A stretch of DNA of 64,000 nt from Stenopsyche tienmushanensis (Eukaryota; Arthropoda; Insecta; Trichoptera; Stenopsychidae). A program made the position numbers and the translations under genes. The notes beneath the pieces were generated by a model. That model saw only the letters and a program-made list of their open reading frames with translations, had not been told where the DNA came from and ran no database searches. Below, one piece after another: positions 14,301 to 26,541 of the stretch. Positions within the stretch are counted from its first letter, which is position 1, and each line of letters opens with the position of its first letter. The stretch spans positions 620,001 to 684,000 of the forward strand of contig WACJ01000112.1 in assembly GCA_008973525.1 (NCBI GenBank), in the 5' to 3' direction.

Positions 14301-17117
14301 ATAAATTTATACTGCACAAAAACAATGCAATAAGTCTGGAAATGCATAATCATGCAAAGTGTAGTGAAATCGTTATCAGTACAATGAAATATCAATTAAC
14401 ATAATTTCCTCTAATCTTTGTAAGACTGAAAAATGTTCATATTCTTGTCTTAAAATGTGTATATATACTACAGGTTTAAAATATTGCTTAAATAAATCAT
14501 ATTTTATTTATTTTAATATCATGCAAGGGGGACAACTAATCAACTGAAGAGATAGGGTCTTTCTAATATCCATTCATGAATAAAAATTATAGTCATGCTA
14601 CTTAATTCTTATGCACTCCGTGACCTATCTAAGCGAGCGTGTCAAAAATCCGCTTGATTAAACTTAATTGTGAAAACATTGATGATTTTATAGAACAGGA
14701 GGTTCAAAACACTTTTTTTTGTGAGCAAATCATATCAAAATTGCCTTACAGGATTTAAAAAATGACTTAAGTTAAAGTTGAAAAATATCTGTACAAATTA
14801 CAATTGAACAACAAAAATGAAGCAAATCAATTGACATCGAAGTTCATAATTGAATTTAATTATGATTTAAATACAATAAATAATAATTTCAATGCGAATT
14901 TTACTCTGAGCTTCTAAGGTATATTGTGATTGTGTTTAGTTTTATTTGTTTTCATACGAAAATCTTTTGGAATTCTATATTTATTTACTGACTTTTCTGT
15001 TCAATATTTTATTTTTCAATTAGTTGGAAACCAATTGAAAAATACTATAAAACAAGATGTAACATTACTTCCTATATCAGATATCTTAGGCTACTGAATG
15101 TCTCTAAATAAGCACTTATTATGCCAATAAATATAGCGTATTCATTGAGTGGGATCCTTGGCTAATCTTCACTTAACTTTGGTCTACCTTTTTTGAGTTT
15201 ATAATCAACTTAAAATTATTTTAAATGAAAAAAAAAATCAATATTTTACCATAGATCGTTTTTTATACAAATTTTGTACACATAATTCCGTTTTTAATTA
15301 TGAAAAACATGCCATGATGAAAACGATTCTTCAAGGTTCCAATTTTCCTGATGCAAAATAATATTAAAAATATAAGATTGAGGTATAACAGCGAGCATAA
15401 GCTTGGAGGATTATTTATGATTTTATAAATAATTTTAATCATTTCATCTAATATTTAATATGATATTAATTGCCAATTAACTCTTTCTTTTAAATGCATT
15501 TTTTCAAGAGATCTGAGATTAATATGTGGTGGCTTTCCATTGCCATTAGATATATTTGAATTGAACTCTTTAAATAGAACCTAAATAATTTCATACATTA
15601 TTTCTGGATTTATGTACTTTAAATTCAGAAAATCAGGATAAACTTAGATCGAGAAAATTGATCAAAAATATCGATACCCAATTTATCTTAAAATCCGTAT
15701 TTGACGCTGAAATTCTCGAACTTACCCATTATAACAACACTAAGTATAACGATTATGCTTTTTCTTTTTTGGATTTATTAATTAAATTAAGTTTACTCAT
15801 GAAGGATATTGATTGTTCATATTTTTCTGTCATTTAATGAATTCTGTGTAATCTGCTTCGGTTTTATCATAATATGATTCCTGCTTCAAGAATTAATTTG
15901 GGTCGCAACCAGCTCGTGTTTAGTAATCCGACAACAATTGCGGTTGGAGAAAAGTTTAATGTTCAATTCAAAGTTAATGGCTTCCACGATTTCCTCGATT
16001 GTTTGCAATTTATTAAAAAAAGTAATTCAAACAGAAGTTCATAAAATATCGAAGCAACGAAAAGCTTCGGGTCACGCAATTACCACTTCTCTTCGAGTGC
16101 GCCGTTTCAAATTGTGACGCAAATCCGAAATTTATGTATTATATTTTTAATCCAATAAAGCTGACATTTTATAATAAGCCGTTTCCTTAAATTTACATAA
16201 AATACGTTAAAGCATAATATGGCACATATGCTCTATAATGTATCTTGCTTGCGCAAGGATCACATCTGCCTATATTTAAATAATAATTTTGAATTAAAGA
16301 GCAATACACCACTAGCAAGATGCTGCAATGTAATCCATTAAAAATGTACATTCATCTTGAAAACTTGAAAGATATAAAATGTCAAATGTCGCTACGTCTT
16401 CATCCCTTAATGTTTGTTTTAAGAATTCCGTTTCGGCATTTGATAAAATTTAAAATTCCTCAACCGTGAAAATGAATGGCGAATGAGTAACCGAATGTAA
16501 GTTAATTCTTAAAAAGGAAAACCGTTCAACCGACGCTACTGAGAGTCCTCGGGCTCTCCTTCCTTCCCGTGTGAAAAATGTAATTTCAACTTTCTCAAAT
16601 GAGCTGTCTTTGTGCTATTTATGAAAAATAAATTTGAGAAATTACGCGTACGCCAAAGGAAACCATTTTGAAATTGAATTCCAGTTGGAATCAGGCCCAC
16701 CAAATGAAATACCTTTGGATATTTTATCCAGCATCACAACAAACACTACAAGATTAACCATAATATTATATTTAGCAAAGAAGGATCGAAGATAATTAGG
16801 AAATATTTGGAATTGAATTTAATATAGCTAATAACCGAAGAATCATTGTTTTATACATATTAATATGATGATAATCAAAATATGATATTAGTATTTTAAA
16901 ACGTCGAGTATCAGTTTTAATTTTTTTTTGCATCCTTTGAGTAATATGGGATGTTTTTTTTTATATATATCATTATTGATAAAAGATTATGCATCACTGC
17001 TCTAGAAATAGCTCATGAACTTTCTATTGCTTGATTATTTAAAAAAAAAATTGTACTCTAATCGTTTGATCTGCTGTTACCAATAAAAAATATAAATAGA
17101 AAAGACACAATTTTTGG
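5365..17117. other. AT-rich DNA without recognisable genes
   Basis: Short ORFs only, including a 91-codon ORF at 5711-5986 and a 129-codon antisense ORF at 6030-6419; neither resembles a family I know. Unique GC-richer blocks at about 10090-10640, 13060-13460, 15900-16130 and 16380-16720 stand out from the AT-rich background. They carry no coding signal and may be regulatory or simply older unique DNA. Confidence 0.6.
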
Positions 17118-17743
17118 TTAAGGGGTCATCTCACTTTGATGGCCCAAACAATAGACAATTTTTAACAATTTTTTTCACAGTAAATACATCTTATAATTAA
17201 ATCTTTTTGGAATTTATTAAAGCACTCTTATAAATAAAAAATAAATTCATAATAAAAAATATATATATTAGGGAGACCAGATATATATATTAAGTCAGAA
17301 TGACGGTGAAAAGCTAAGCTTTAACAATTAAATACATTTTTTATTAATTTATTAGTTAGCTGTTCAGCTTTCCAAGCACTTTGTACAAAGCTCTTTCTTT
17401 TTGTGTTTTTACTTTCCACTTGCTTATTCGCCTTTTTTAAATCTGTGTTAAATTTGTTTTGACTTGATTTGCTCTATTAGTAGAGCAAAAATAAGAAAGT
17501 TTCCTTAACGTGAACCTCTATACTGCAAACAAAAGTAAATATAGGGGCAAGCTTGCGACTACAGCGATCTCAGAGCCGTATGGACGCAATTTGTACGGAG
17601 TGTTTGCTTTGAGCGTATTTCGTGAATTAGCTGGTAAAACATTGAAATAATCCGAATTTCTTTACTAAAATTATGAACGACATTCTTAAAGATATGTCCT
17701 TTCGAGAAAAAAAATAATGTGATAAAGTGAGATGACTCCTTAA
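17118..17743. mobile_element. TTAA-flanked non-autonomous element, copy 1
   Basis: The ends are TTAAGGGGTCATCTCACTTT and AAAGTGAGATGACTCCTTAA, inverted with a single extra base of asymmetry in the G run, and both sit on TTAA. The interior shares several blocks with 37653-38686: 'cagtttttaacaatttttttcacagtaaatacatc'-type sequence just inside the left end, the 'agctctttctttttgtg' block, and a terminal block ending in 'gacattcttaaagatatg'. No transposase is seen. TTAA at both ends would fit a piggyBac-type element, but the class is inferred only from that tetranucleotide. Confidence 0.7.
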
Positions 17744-19391
17744 AAATGTTTCATAATTTGGTATAAAATTGTAAAATTACAAAACCCGATTTGAATGAGA
17801 ATTAAGTTTATTTGCTAGTATTAATATTATGAAATATATATTTTGAAAATAATGTAGCATAAAAACAACGAACAATTTATACATCATAACTTGTAACGCA
17901 CTTGCTTTGATGTTGCTGGCATGATACGTACCATAATAAGTGTTTTTAAGGAAGATAACAAGTGCTTGGCTTATTGTTTAAAGCCTTAAATATTATGTAA
18001 TATTATTAATCTATAGATGTGAAAATAATGATGATAACCCAAATGGAGTTTTTCTTAGTCGAGTCATCTGTATATGAATTTAAATCCGCATGTTACACGA
18101 ATAAAACATATTAGAGGAGCAGCTTGACTCTTGGGAGTATATAATTGCATATATGATCAAATCCATTATGATTTGTCAAATGTGGGTCAAACTGTCAACA
18201 GTTATAACATTTGTTATATAGTTATAACATCTTTCGGTCAGCTCAAACGGAATGATTCTGAATTATGTACGAAATGGTCTCTGCTTTCAAAATTTGAGCA
18301 TTTAATGAAGCTAGTATTTCAAGTATAATTAAATTCTGAAATAAAAAGGTATTATACATATTATGAGTCTAAAGAACCATAAAATTAAACGAGAAGAGAA
18401 AGGCTACGATAGAATAGAGTCGTTGAGACTCAGCGGTCTATATTATTTTAATTTTTAAATTACTTAACGAAAGAAGAATATTAAAGTTTAGTACATACAT
18501 AAAAGCGTTTTATCTCTCAACTTACAAAGGACCTCCAAAGAAAATTCCGACAGCTCATGCCTGTACGTGACATTAATATTCCCTAACTATTCCTGTTACC
18601 AGCATGATGGCAGAATAAAGAGAAAGTCCATAAAAAAATTCACGGTCAGAAACGATTCCCAATCTCTATAACAATTTTCATTTAGGATATTCCTATGGGA
18701 AATCAGTCTCCATTAGCAATTGTAACGTTAAGTGGATTTTTTTCATTGCGACTTCTAAATGAAAACGACATATTGTGACTTGTATTTCTATCATTCTATT
18801 GACTGGTTTGTATTTAAGCAGTAAACATTATTTTTATATTTTTCAGATACCCATATATAAAAATAGTATTTTATAAATTGGTATTTTTTTGCAATTAGAA
18901 ATCCCTCTGTGCATATAATTTTGTAGAAGAATTCTAATACTCTCGAATAGCTAAATATTACCAATCACATTGAAATTCGTATGATGAAGCAAATACTGTT
19001 TAACAATGCATTATAAGCTCAGATCGAGTTCGATATATTCTGCATTAATAAAACTTGCTATATGTCATTGAATTGGATTTTATCTCATGTCATGTCAATT
19101 TTGAGTACTCGATTAGCATATGGTATTATTTAGTTTTTGGCTTTATTTTTTAAATTTAATGATTTTGATCTATTTCTAAATTCTATTAAAAGTTCTTCAT
19201 CAAAAGCTTATTTCTTATTTATGTTTTTGATATCTCATTTAGTTGTGTTTATTCAACTATTCTCTACCAAAACTATTAAAATTGCTGATGAATTATTTAT
19301 ATTGGTATTTTATTGAAGTTTTGATAATTACTTCTTCCATTATCATCAGTACTAATAAAATTTAAGATGAATTTAAATTTTTCATCCAGCA

Positions 19392-19495
19392 TTAAGGGGT
19401 TACATGGGTTTCAAAGCCTAAGAAAAGCATATTTTAAACAATAAAATACATATTTTGTACAAACTTTGGGCCGTCAAATTGAGACAACCCCTTAA
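19392..19495. mobile_element. Very short TTAA-flanked MITE (104 bp)
   Basis: It starts TTAAGGGGTTACATGGG and ends GACAACCCCTTAA, so TTAAGGGGTT and AACCCCTTAA are perfect 10-bp inverted termini. It is similar in its outer bases to the 17.1 and 37.7 kb TTAA elements but its interior is different. Likely a short relative or deletion derivative. Confidence 0.6.
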
Positions 19496-19704
19496 ATTAG
19501 AAAATCGTTATTTGAATTAAAAAAATTAATAGGCGAATTTATGATGGAGTAGCAAACACAATCAATTATAGCGGCCCTGCACTTTTTGATGATTTTCTTC
19601 AACGTTTTCTTTTTCAGATTAAGAAAATCAAAATTTTGATCGAGACGATGGATCAAAAATATTTAGACTTCCAATTTTCCAAACTTATTAATACGATGAA
19701 ACTA

Positions 19705-19790
19705 TTTTCTTCAGTCTAGAATTAACCCCGAACTTTTATAATAAATGTTCAAGATTTAACCCACTATACCAAAACTGAATACTTTAACAA
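19705..19790 (-). repeat. tRNA-derived SINE head, degraded copy
   Basis: Read on the minus strand, GGTATAGTGGGTTAA (19756-19770) resembles a pol III A box and GTTCGGGGTTAATTC (19719-19733) a B box, about 35 bp apart. The same arrangement occurs at 37305-37365. A related A-box-like string is at about 56545-56580. The tRNA of origin cannot be told. Class inferred from box order and spacing. Confidence 0.45.
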
Positions 19791-22298
19791 ATTGATTGGA
19801 ATATATTGAATAACTATTATATAAAATAGCAGAAATCCGTGTTGAAATTTTCCACTTTAATGTCAATTGTAAATTTAATTTTTAGCTATCCCGTTGGTTT
19901 TTGAAGCGAATTTTGAATTACTTTTAAGGGATGCACATTGGATCCAGATATAGTTGGAAATGTATAGTTGGCCATTAAAGCATACATTATCGATGATTTA
20001 CTGCTTTGTCCATATTCATTCAAATACTGGAATTACACTGTTATCATGATAGTAGTAGTACTTATCAACATTGCTTTAATCCTTTCAAAGCCCGACGCAT
20101 CTATTGATATGCATTCATTATGTTCGAACACATGAATGCACTCTATCCAAGGGCTCTTTATTTATCTCATGCTTTTAACTGATTGTCATTGAATGATATT
20201 GCGTTTTATTTATTTGTTTTAAAATGACTGAATAGAATCCATTGAGTCCTTGAGAACCATCATTGAAACTTTACTGCTTATAATGAATATAAGAAGATTT
20301 GACCCTGCCCTCGAGCAGAAAACATAGACCTTTTGATACCTCGCCTAAAAAAGGTTGAATCACATATTCTAATGTTTGAATAATATGAACTGTCAATAAA
20401 AGTCACAAAAACTGATAAAAAAAAGACTTTTGCTAAAGAAAGTGCTATGATTCCAATGTAATATATTGCACGAGAATTCATCAACTGTTACATATTTTTA
20501 GCCTAATTTATAATAAATCGAATATTAATAATATTTTACTAAGGAAATAACGCGGAGTTTGTTTTTTGTCATATGAAGTAAAACAATTTGGATTATAAAT
20601 TATCATTAAATTTCAATCGTACATTTCAATTTATTTGTGCTTTTTTGGCTAGAATTCACTGTCTTCACTGATTCACTGAGTTAGACATACGATATTATAG
20701 CTAAAGCTGTTAGTGTGTACAAATCCTTTATTTCCAAATACTTAATAATATGTTTATTGCGGTTAGAACTATTTCGTTATTCAAATACCATTTCATACTA
20801 AACTACTTTGTTATAATGACAGTGATAAAATATCAATGTTGATTGTATAAATTAATTGCATTGTTAGATATTCTTTTGAAGAAAACTACAACCCCTAATT
20901 TATGACATGCGCTAATTTAATCAAACTAGCTACTTCCAAAGAATACGAATTAAGGAAAAAATATGATAGTATTTAAAAAGTTAGTTAAACTTTGTCGAAG
21001 CTTTGCTCGAATACTACATTTAATATTTGTAAAATCTGATTAGATGGTCCAAAAGCTTTTGCATAATCTGCCTCATTTCACGTAAACTCATCAAAACTTT
21101 TACAATCACGAATACTTTGACAATTTTTAAATAAAGTTTTCGGATGATAGAGCATAATTCAAGATATATTTTACTCAAGTGAACCTTATTAGACTGCGAT
21201 TATTATAGAAATTCGCTCTGACATTACGCCGAAAAAGATATAAATTATTACATCTCGCATTTTTGGAATTATGACATACTTTTAATAAATTTTCTCGTTG
21301 CGTTACGGTGACATTTTCTGATGAGTCTATTTCGGTACGTCATAAGTGACGGTTCATTTGCCTTCGGAAAATCCCTAATCACGCGACCTTTACAACCGGA
21401 TATCCGTTGCTTTTATCGGGAGGCGAAAAATGATCCTTGTGCCGAAGAGGATCCTAAATTCGCCAGCAGCGAGAATCGGGTCAAAAAGAAGCTTCAGCAT
21501 TTTCATTAACATGACACCCGAAAATCGGTGGAGCGGACGCAACCGTTTTCAATGACAATACAAAAACTGAAATATCCCTTCTTGAAAACACAAATATACG
21601 GCCAAACACTGGAGACATGTATAAATATGAACAAGTCCGTCAAACTTTCAAGCAAACATGTAATATCGATGGGACACAAAAGGTTCAAAATTCCTCCAAC
21701 CATCCGATGTGTATAGAAAGGCTTTACAGCGTCCGATTTAATACATAATTAAATTTTATTTCATTTTAGTACACGCCCTAAGTCAAGTCAATTTATGTGT
21801 TCGTAATGCTGGACCCATGTTTTGCAAAATACATTTAAAAAAAGTTCAACTCTAAATTAAACGACACAAAGGGATAACATGTTGGAATGATGCCCATAGG
21901 GTTAAAAGAATGGAAACATGTTCATTCCAAAATGGAGGTCATTTCGCAATGAAATTCTAATTTTAAAAAACTTTGTAGCAGATCAGGCAATGAAAATGTC
22001 GTTTTAATGTCTGTAGATTGATGATATATAAACGATTTTATGGAATCTTCATATTGATCTTCAAAATGAATAACGAGATTGACTCGCATTGCATAATAAC
22101 GTTAACCCAGATATGCTTATGATATTCTATTTTAATATGAATAAATTTGAACGGCTCACACAATGAACAGTATACAGCTTAAATATAACAATATGTTATA
22201 ATTTGAAATGCATCAATCAATTACATACAACGAGGACATCCATTGTGTAAAATTACCAGCGTTCGCATATTGTCAATAATACAAATATTAATACTTTT

Positions 22299-22526
22299 TG
22301 TTCAAAAGTAACAAAATGGCGCTGATTTAAAAAAAAGGTATTTTCCTTCTTAACCGTCTTTTTTAAATGCTTGTTAACATTTTTTCAAATTAGCTGTAAA
22401 GCATTGAGATAATCTGAATTTCTTCATAAAAATTATAGACGACATTCTTAGAGATATGCACTTTTGAAAAATGAAATTAAAAAAAAACTTTTTAGATGTG
22501 ATAATGCGAAATTAACCCTTGAAAAA
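22299..22526. repeat. Truncated copy of the TTAA element family
   Basis: It contains GTAACAAAATGGCGCTGATT, identical to 37971-37990, then the block 'gctgtaaagcattga' through 'gacgacattcttagagatatg' also present near the right ends of the 17.1 and 37.7 kb copies. It ends in a degraded TTAACCCTTGAA. The left end is missing. Confidence 0.65.
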
Positions 22527-25275
22527 TCATTTTCCTAGAAAAGTCCCATATGGACATCGCTTACATTCGATAAAGGATACGACACCTTAACGATCATAAA
22601 ATCAATTTAAATTTGTTTTAACGTTTTTTTTTTCATTTAAAACCTCGGCTATTTTCGAACATCCCTCTCATATGTAATAGATAGGCATTGTAAATTTTCA
22701 ATACTAACGACTGGTCAACATTTACAATTCACAGACATGTTATTTAAACTGGGGAGCTTTGTGTCGGGCATTTACGGAACAAAGCGAGTTTTGTATGCTT
22801 TAATATTCCATAAAATTGCTTTTGGAATTATAGGCCATGACACGTTGGTGCGTTAGTAAATATTCGATTTAATGGTTAAAACTATTTACCTCAAGAAATC
22901 ACACGCCATTATCAAACATGGGTCAATTCCCTGTATATAGTTTATGGTCATAAATATCACGAGGTAAATATTTTATATATATTTAAGAGCCAAGAATCCA
23001 GATTGAATCAATTTATTATGTAGTCGTAAGGCGAAGATATTTGATATTATAAGAAAGCTTGAAACGAGTACTGACAATAATATTTTCTATTTTAATCAAA
23101 TAAAAAGGAAGAAAAAAATGCTTTTGAAGTATACTGACAAAGGATCTTTCTTTATCTGATTAAAATATATACAGATTATTAATCAATCCATTATTTAAAT
23201 TTATATATTGTAGATATAAATCTCAAGTGTGACCACATGGTAACAGTGAATATCATTGTTGACTTATCACTCTAACCATTTGCATAATTAGGACATTTGA
23301 ACCTTTTTATTCAGGATGCTTTTTGTTAAACAATATTATTATATGATAATTTATTGTGCTATAATTGAAACATACTATTTTCCAATTAAGCTGTATCTTG
23401 GCAATTTTTCATTTCACTTGCCCAAAATAGACACCAAACAGTAACTTTTTTTGAATATAAACATCGTTCTTAAATTTTGATTTTAAATATTGGATCTCTA
23501 GGTCGTTGTTTAAAAAATCATCTAGCGAAATTACAACGACATGAAGAGTCTCTCTCTTTTTTCTACTAAAATAAAATAGCTTATGTCATTTAAAAAACAT
23601 GGTGTATACATTATGCAGTGCTTACATCCAGGCGTTACACTTGGATTGTCATATATTGTTTTTTCTTATATTTTTATTTATTTTAAAACTAATCAAATTT
23701 ATGCGATTTAAAACATATGTTACGAATGCAAAAATAATAATTAATGTAAAATACCAGGTAATAGACTTAAAAAAGATCATATTACGATGATGAGAATTGA
23801 AAATTGAACTAATATTTGTCATACATGAAGTTCATTATTAGGACGTTATCTGTTAATATTTTTCTTTGAAAATAACAGCTTAATAAAATATAGATTTCCA
23901 TTAAAAGTTTTAATAATTCTTGTTAAATTCATATATTTATATAATCAAGTATTTGACGCATTTAATCAAATAGTAGTATTAAATTTATTTTAAGGGTCGT
24001 GTACAAAACATTTGCTAAATGAGCAAGCAAAGGGATTGTTTTTGACATCAGCAAAGACTCAGATTTGCAAGGGTTAAGTAACAGGAAAAGCTCTCAGACA
24101 AATTTCATTAAAGGTGTAAGTTGTGTAAGACCCTTATTTTTGTATGTAATTTAAAAACATTATCAGGTCGAAGGGATGGGAATGATAATATTATAAAATT
24201 GTGTTGAAAGACTCTATAGCTGCCAATTCAAGCATTAATTTTTGAATGTAAAGGTATGAGTATTTATGGAAGAATTTCGTAGTCAAGCATGAAAATAGTT
24301 TTCGACTATACAAATAAGCAAAATATTTCGAAGAAAGACAATATGGTTGCTCATTTTAGACATCGTTTCCACACTCGGCTTAATTGACGTGTAAAGCCCT
24401 ACGCATTGCGTAATACTACGTATGTAGGTGGGTTCTATAGACGGATGAGTTGAAAAGATAACAGCGAGGCTCTCAAGAACAAATCCTAGCACCTTTTAAA
24501 CTGATTAAGCCTAAGCCAGCAAACCTGTCTTTATCGTCAGATAAATGCTGTTTTTTTTTATCCTGGAAAGCTCTATTTTGGTTTGTTGGGCACGCCAGTC
24601 CAATCAGGTGGATTGATGAAATGTTAAAAGCAGTGTGAAATTAACTTTGCCTACGATAAACGATAAAAAACGAACACACGATACCGCAAAATTCACTGCT
24701 GAATTTTGCGCCCCAATATGAAAATGATTTTCAAGTAAAAAATCTCAAAGGGCTCCGTGGTTATTGCCGGATAGATTAATAGATATATGAAATTTTAACC
24801 CACGTCAAAAAGAAATGGTTCGAAACCGTTGTAAATAAAAGCCAATTCGCACAAAAGAAACGACCGCACTTTGTCCGAGAGCCACGTGTTTGACACGCCT
24901 GCCCCGGAGGAAAACCTATCTCTTTTGATGATGGGAGATATTCCGGCTTATGTTGTTCTAAAGGGTTAATTATAGATATCGAAGTGGATCACAGAAACGA
25001 ATAAAACATCCCCTTCATTTGCAAATACAATGGAATAATATGTTGAATATATTTTTTAATATTTGCTATAACAAGATAAAAAGATATACATTATTTTAAA
25101 GAGGATTAGAATGATTTTTGATCAATCGAGACGAAAAAATGTTATTTTATCAAAATGTAAGTTCATATTATAATTATACCTAATAACCTCTTAATACCTG
25201 GATTTTTCAGCTTAATAAAGAAAAAGCTTTAATTGAACTGATTTATCGATTTCTCATTAAAAAACATATATATTA
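22527..25275. other. AT-rich DNA without recognisable genes
   Basis: No coding signal above short AT-rich ORFs. A GC-richer unique block at about 24640-24980 has no homology that I recognise. Confidence 0.55.
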
Positions 25276-26539
25276 GGGGGACCCATAAGTAATCAATTAA
25301 TTTGAGAGCGTGTCGTTATATGTCAGTTATTGCTGACGCATCGACTAGAGGGATAGTACATTTGGTTGTATCTTATTGAGTAGACCCTAAACCTCATTTA
25401 TTCATGAACAGATAAAAGTAAACTCGTTATCAACACCATGTCAGACATACAGCCGTCAGAAGAACATATTCGTCATCTAATGATCTTCCAATTTAAAATG
25501 GCTTGCAATGCAACAAAGACATCTAAGGAAATTTGTGGTGTTACGGCAAAATTTTTAAAGTCGACAAGTGTCAACGATGCTTTTGAAGATTCTCAAGTGG
25601 CAATTTTAGCCTAGTTGATGACCACCAAATTGGGAGACCTATTAAATTCGAAACCGAGCTACTGAAATCGCTAGTGGATTCAGATCCAAAATTAAGTGTG
25701 ACAGAAATAGCGTCAAGACTCGGGGGTACTTGGTCAAAAGTGCAAAGACACTTGCACGTGATTGGCAAAAGTTATAGAGAGGGCGTTTGGATTCCTCACC
25801 AATTGTCCGACACACACAGGGATCAAAGACGAAGTTGCTGCACATCGCTTATAACTAGACACCTTAACGAGCAATTTCTATACCGGATTATAACTTGTGA
25901 TGAAAAATGGATATTATACGACAGTGTTAAAATAACTAAGCAATGGCTTTCAACAATCAACCGGCTATACTAACTCCTAAACCTTCTTTGACTATAAAAA
26001 AGGTCCTCTTGAACATATGGTGGGATTATGGTGGGATAATACACTCTGAGTTTCTAAATTTACGAGAAACTATCAATGCACAAATTTATTAATCACAATT
26101 AGACAGGGTAAATTCAAAGTTATTAGAAAAACATACAAATTTTGTCAACCGAAAAGGCGTGATATTGCATCATGATAATGCCAGACTCCATGCAGCCAAA
26201 GTAACCCAGGAAAAAATTAGGGAATTCAATTGGGAACTGCTAGCTCATCCACCATATTCGCCAGAAGATGTGCCGTCTGATTATTATTTATTCAATGTTC
26301 TAGGTACTCCATTGAAAATAAGACGTTTTGAAATGTAAATGAAGTTGAAATTCACCTAAATAACTATTTTTTGTCAAAATCAGTCTCTTTTTATAAAAAA
26401 GAGATTAAACTTTTGCTTGAAAGATGGCAAAGAGATAAGTAAGAGTAAATAATAATGGAGATTATATAATTGATTAAAATAAAATCGTAACAATTTTTCT
26501 CGTTTTAATTCGAAATAATTGATTACTTATGGGTCCCCT
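25276..26539 (+). mobile_element. mariner transposon, degenerate, both ends intact (1264 bp)
   Basis: The terminal inverted repeats start GGGGGACCCATAAGTAATCA on the left and, read inward from the right, AGGGGACCCATAAGTAATCA. Both are flanked by TA (25274-25275 and 26540-26541), the mariner target duplication. The length is typical of a complete mariner. The single gene inside (25438-26442) is a pseudogene. Confidence 0.93.
25438..26442 (+). pseudogene. mariner transposase pseudogene (DD34D)
   Basis: The ATG at 25438 starts MSDIQPSEEHIRH, a mariner-like N-terminus. About 335 codons in total agree with the usual 340-350 aa length. The reading frame changes between 25560 and 25600 and again after 25970, and several stops interrupt it. 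The middle part (about 25590-25970) carries the linker and first catalytic region, with the first Asp in CDEKWI (25899-25901). The second Asp is in HHDNAR (26174-26176) and the third in VPSDYYLF (26279-26281); 34 residues separate them, the mariner DD34D signature. YSPE replaces the usual YSPD. The C-terminus ends ERWQRDK. It cannot make an active enzyme. Confidence 0.93.
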
Positions 26540-26541
26540 TA

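Noticed and set aside
24815..24840. tRNA B box (GGTTCGAAACC)
   Set aside because: No A box or cloverleaf was found around it.
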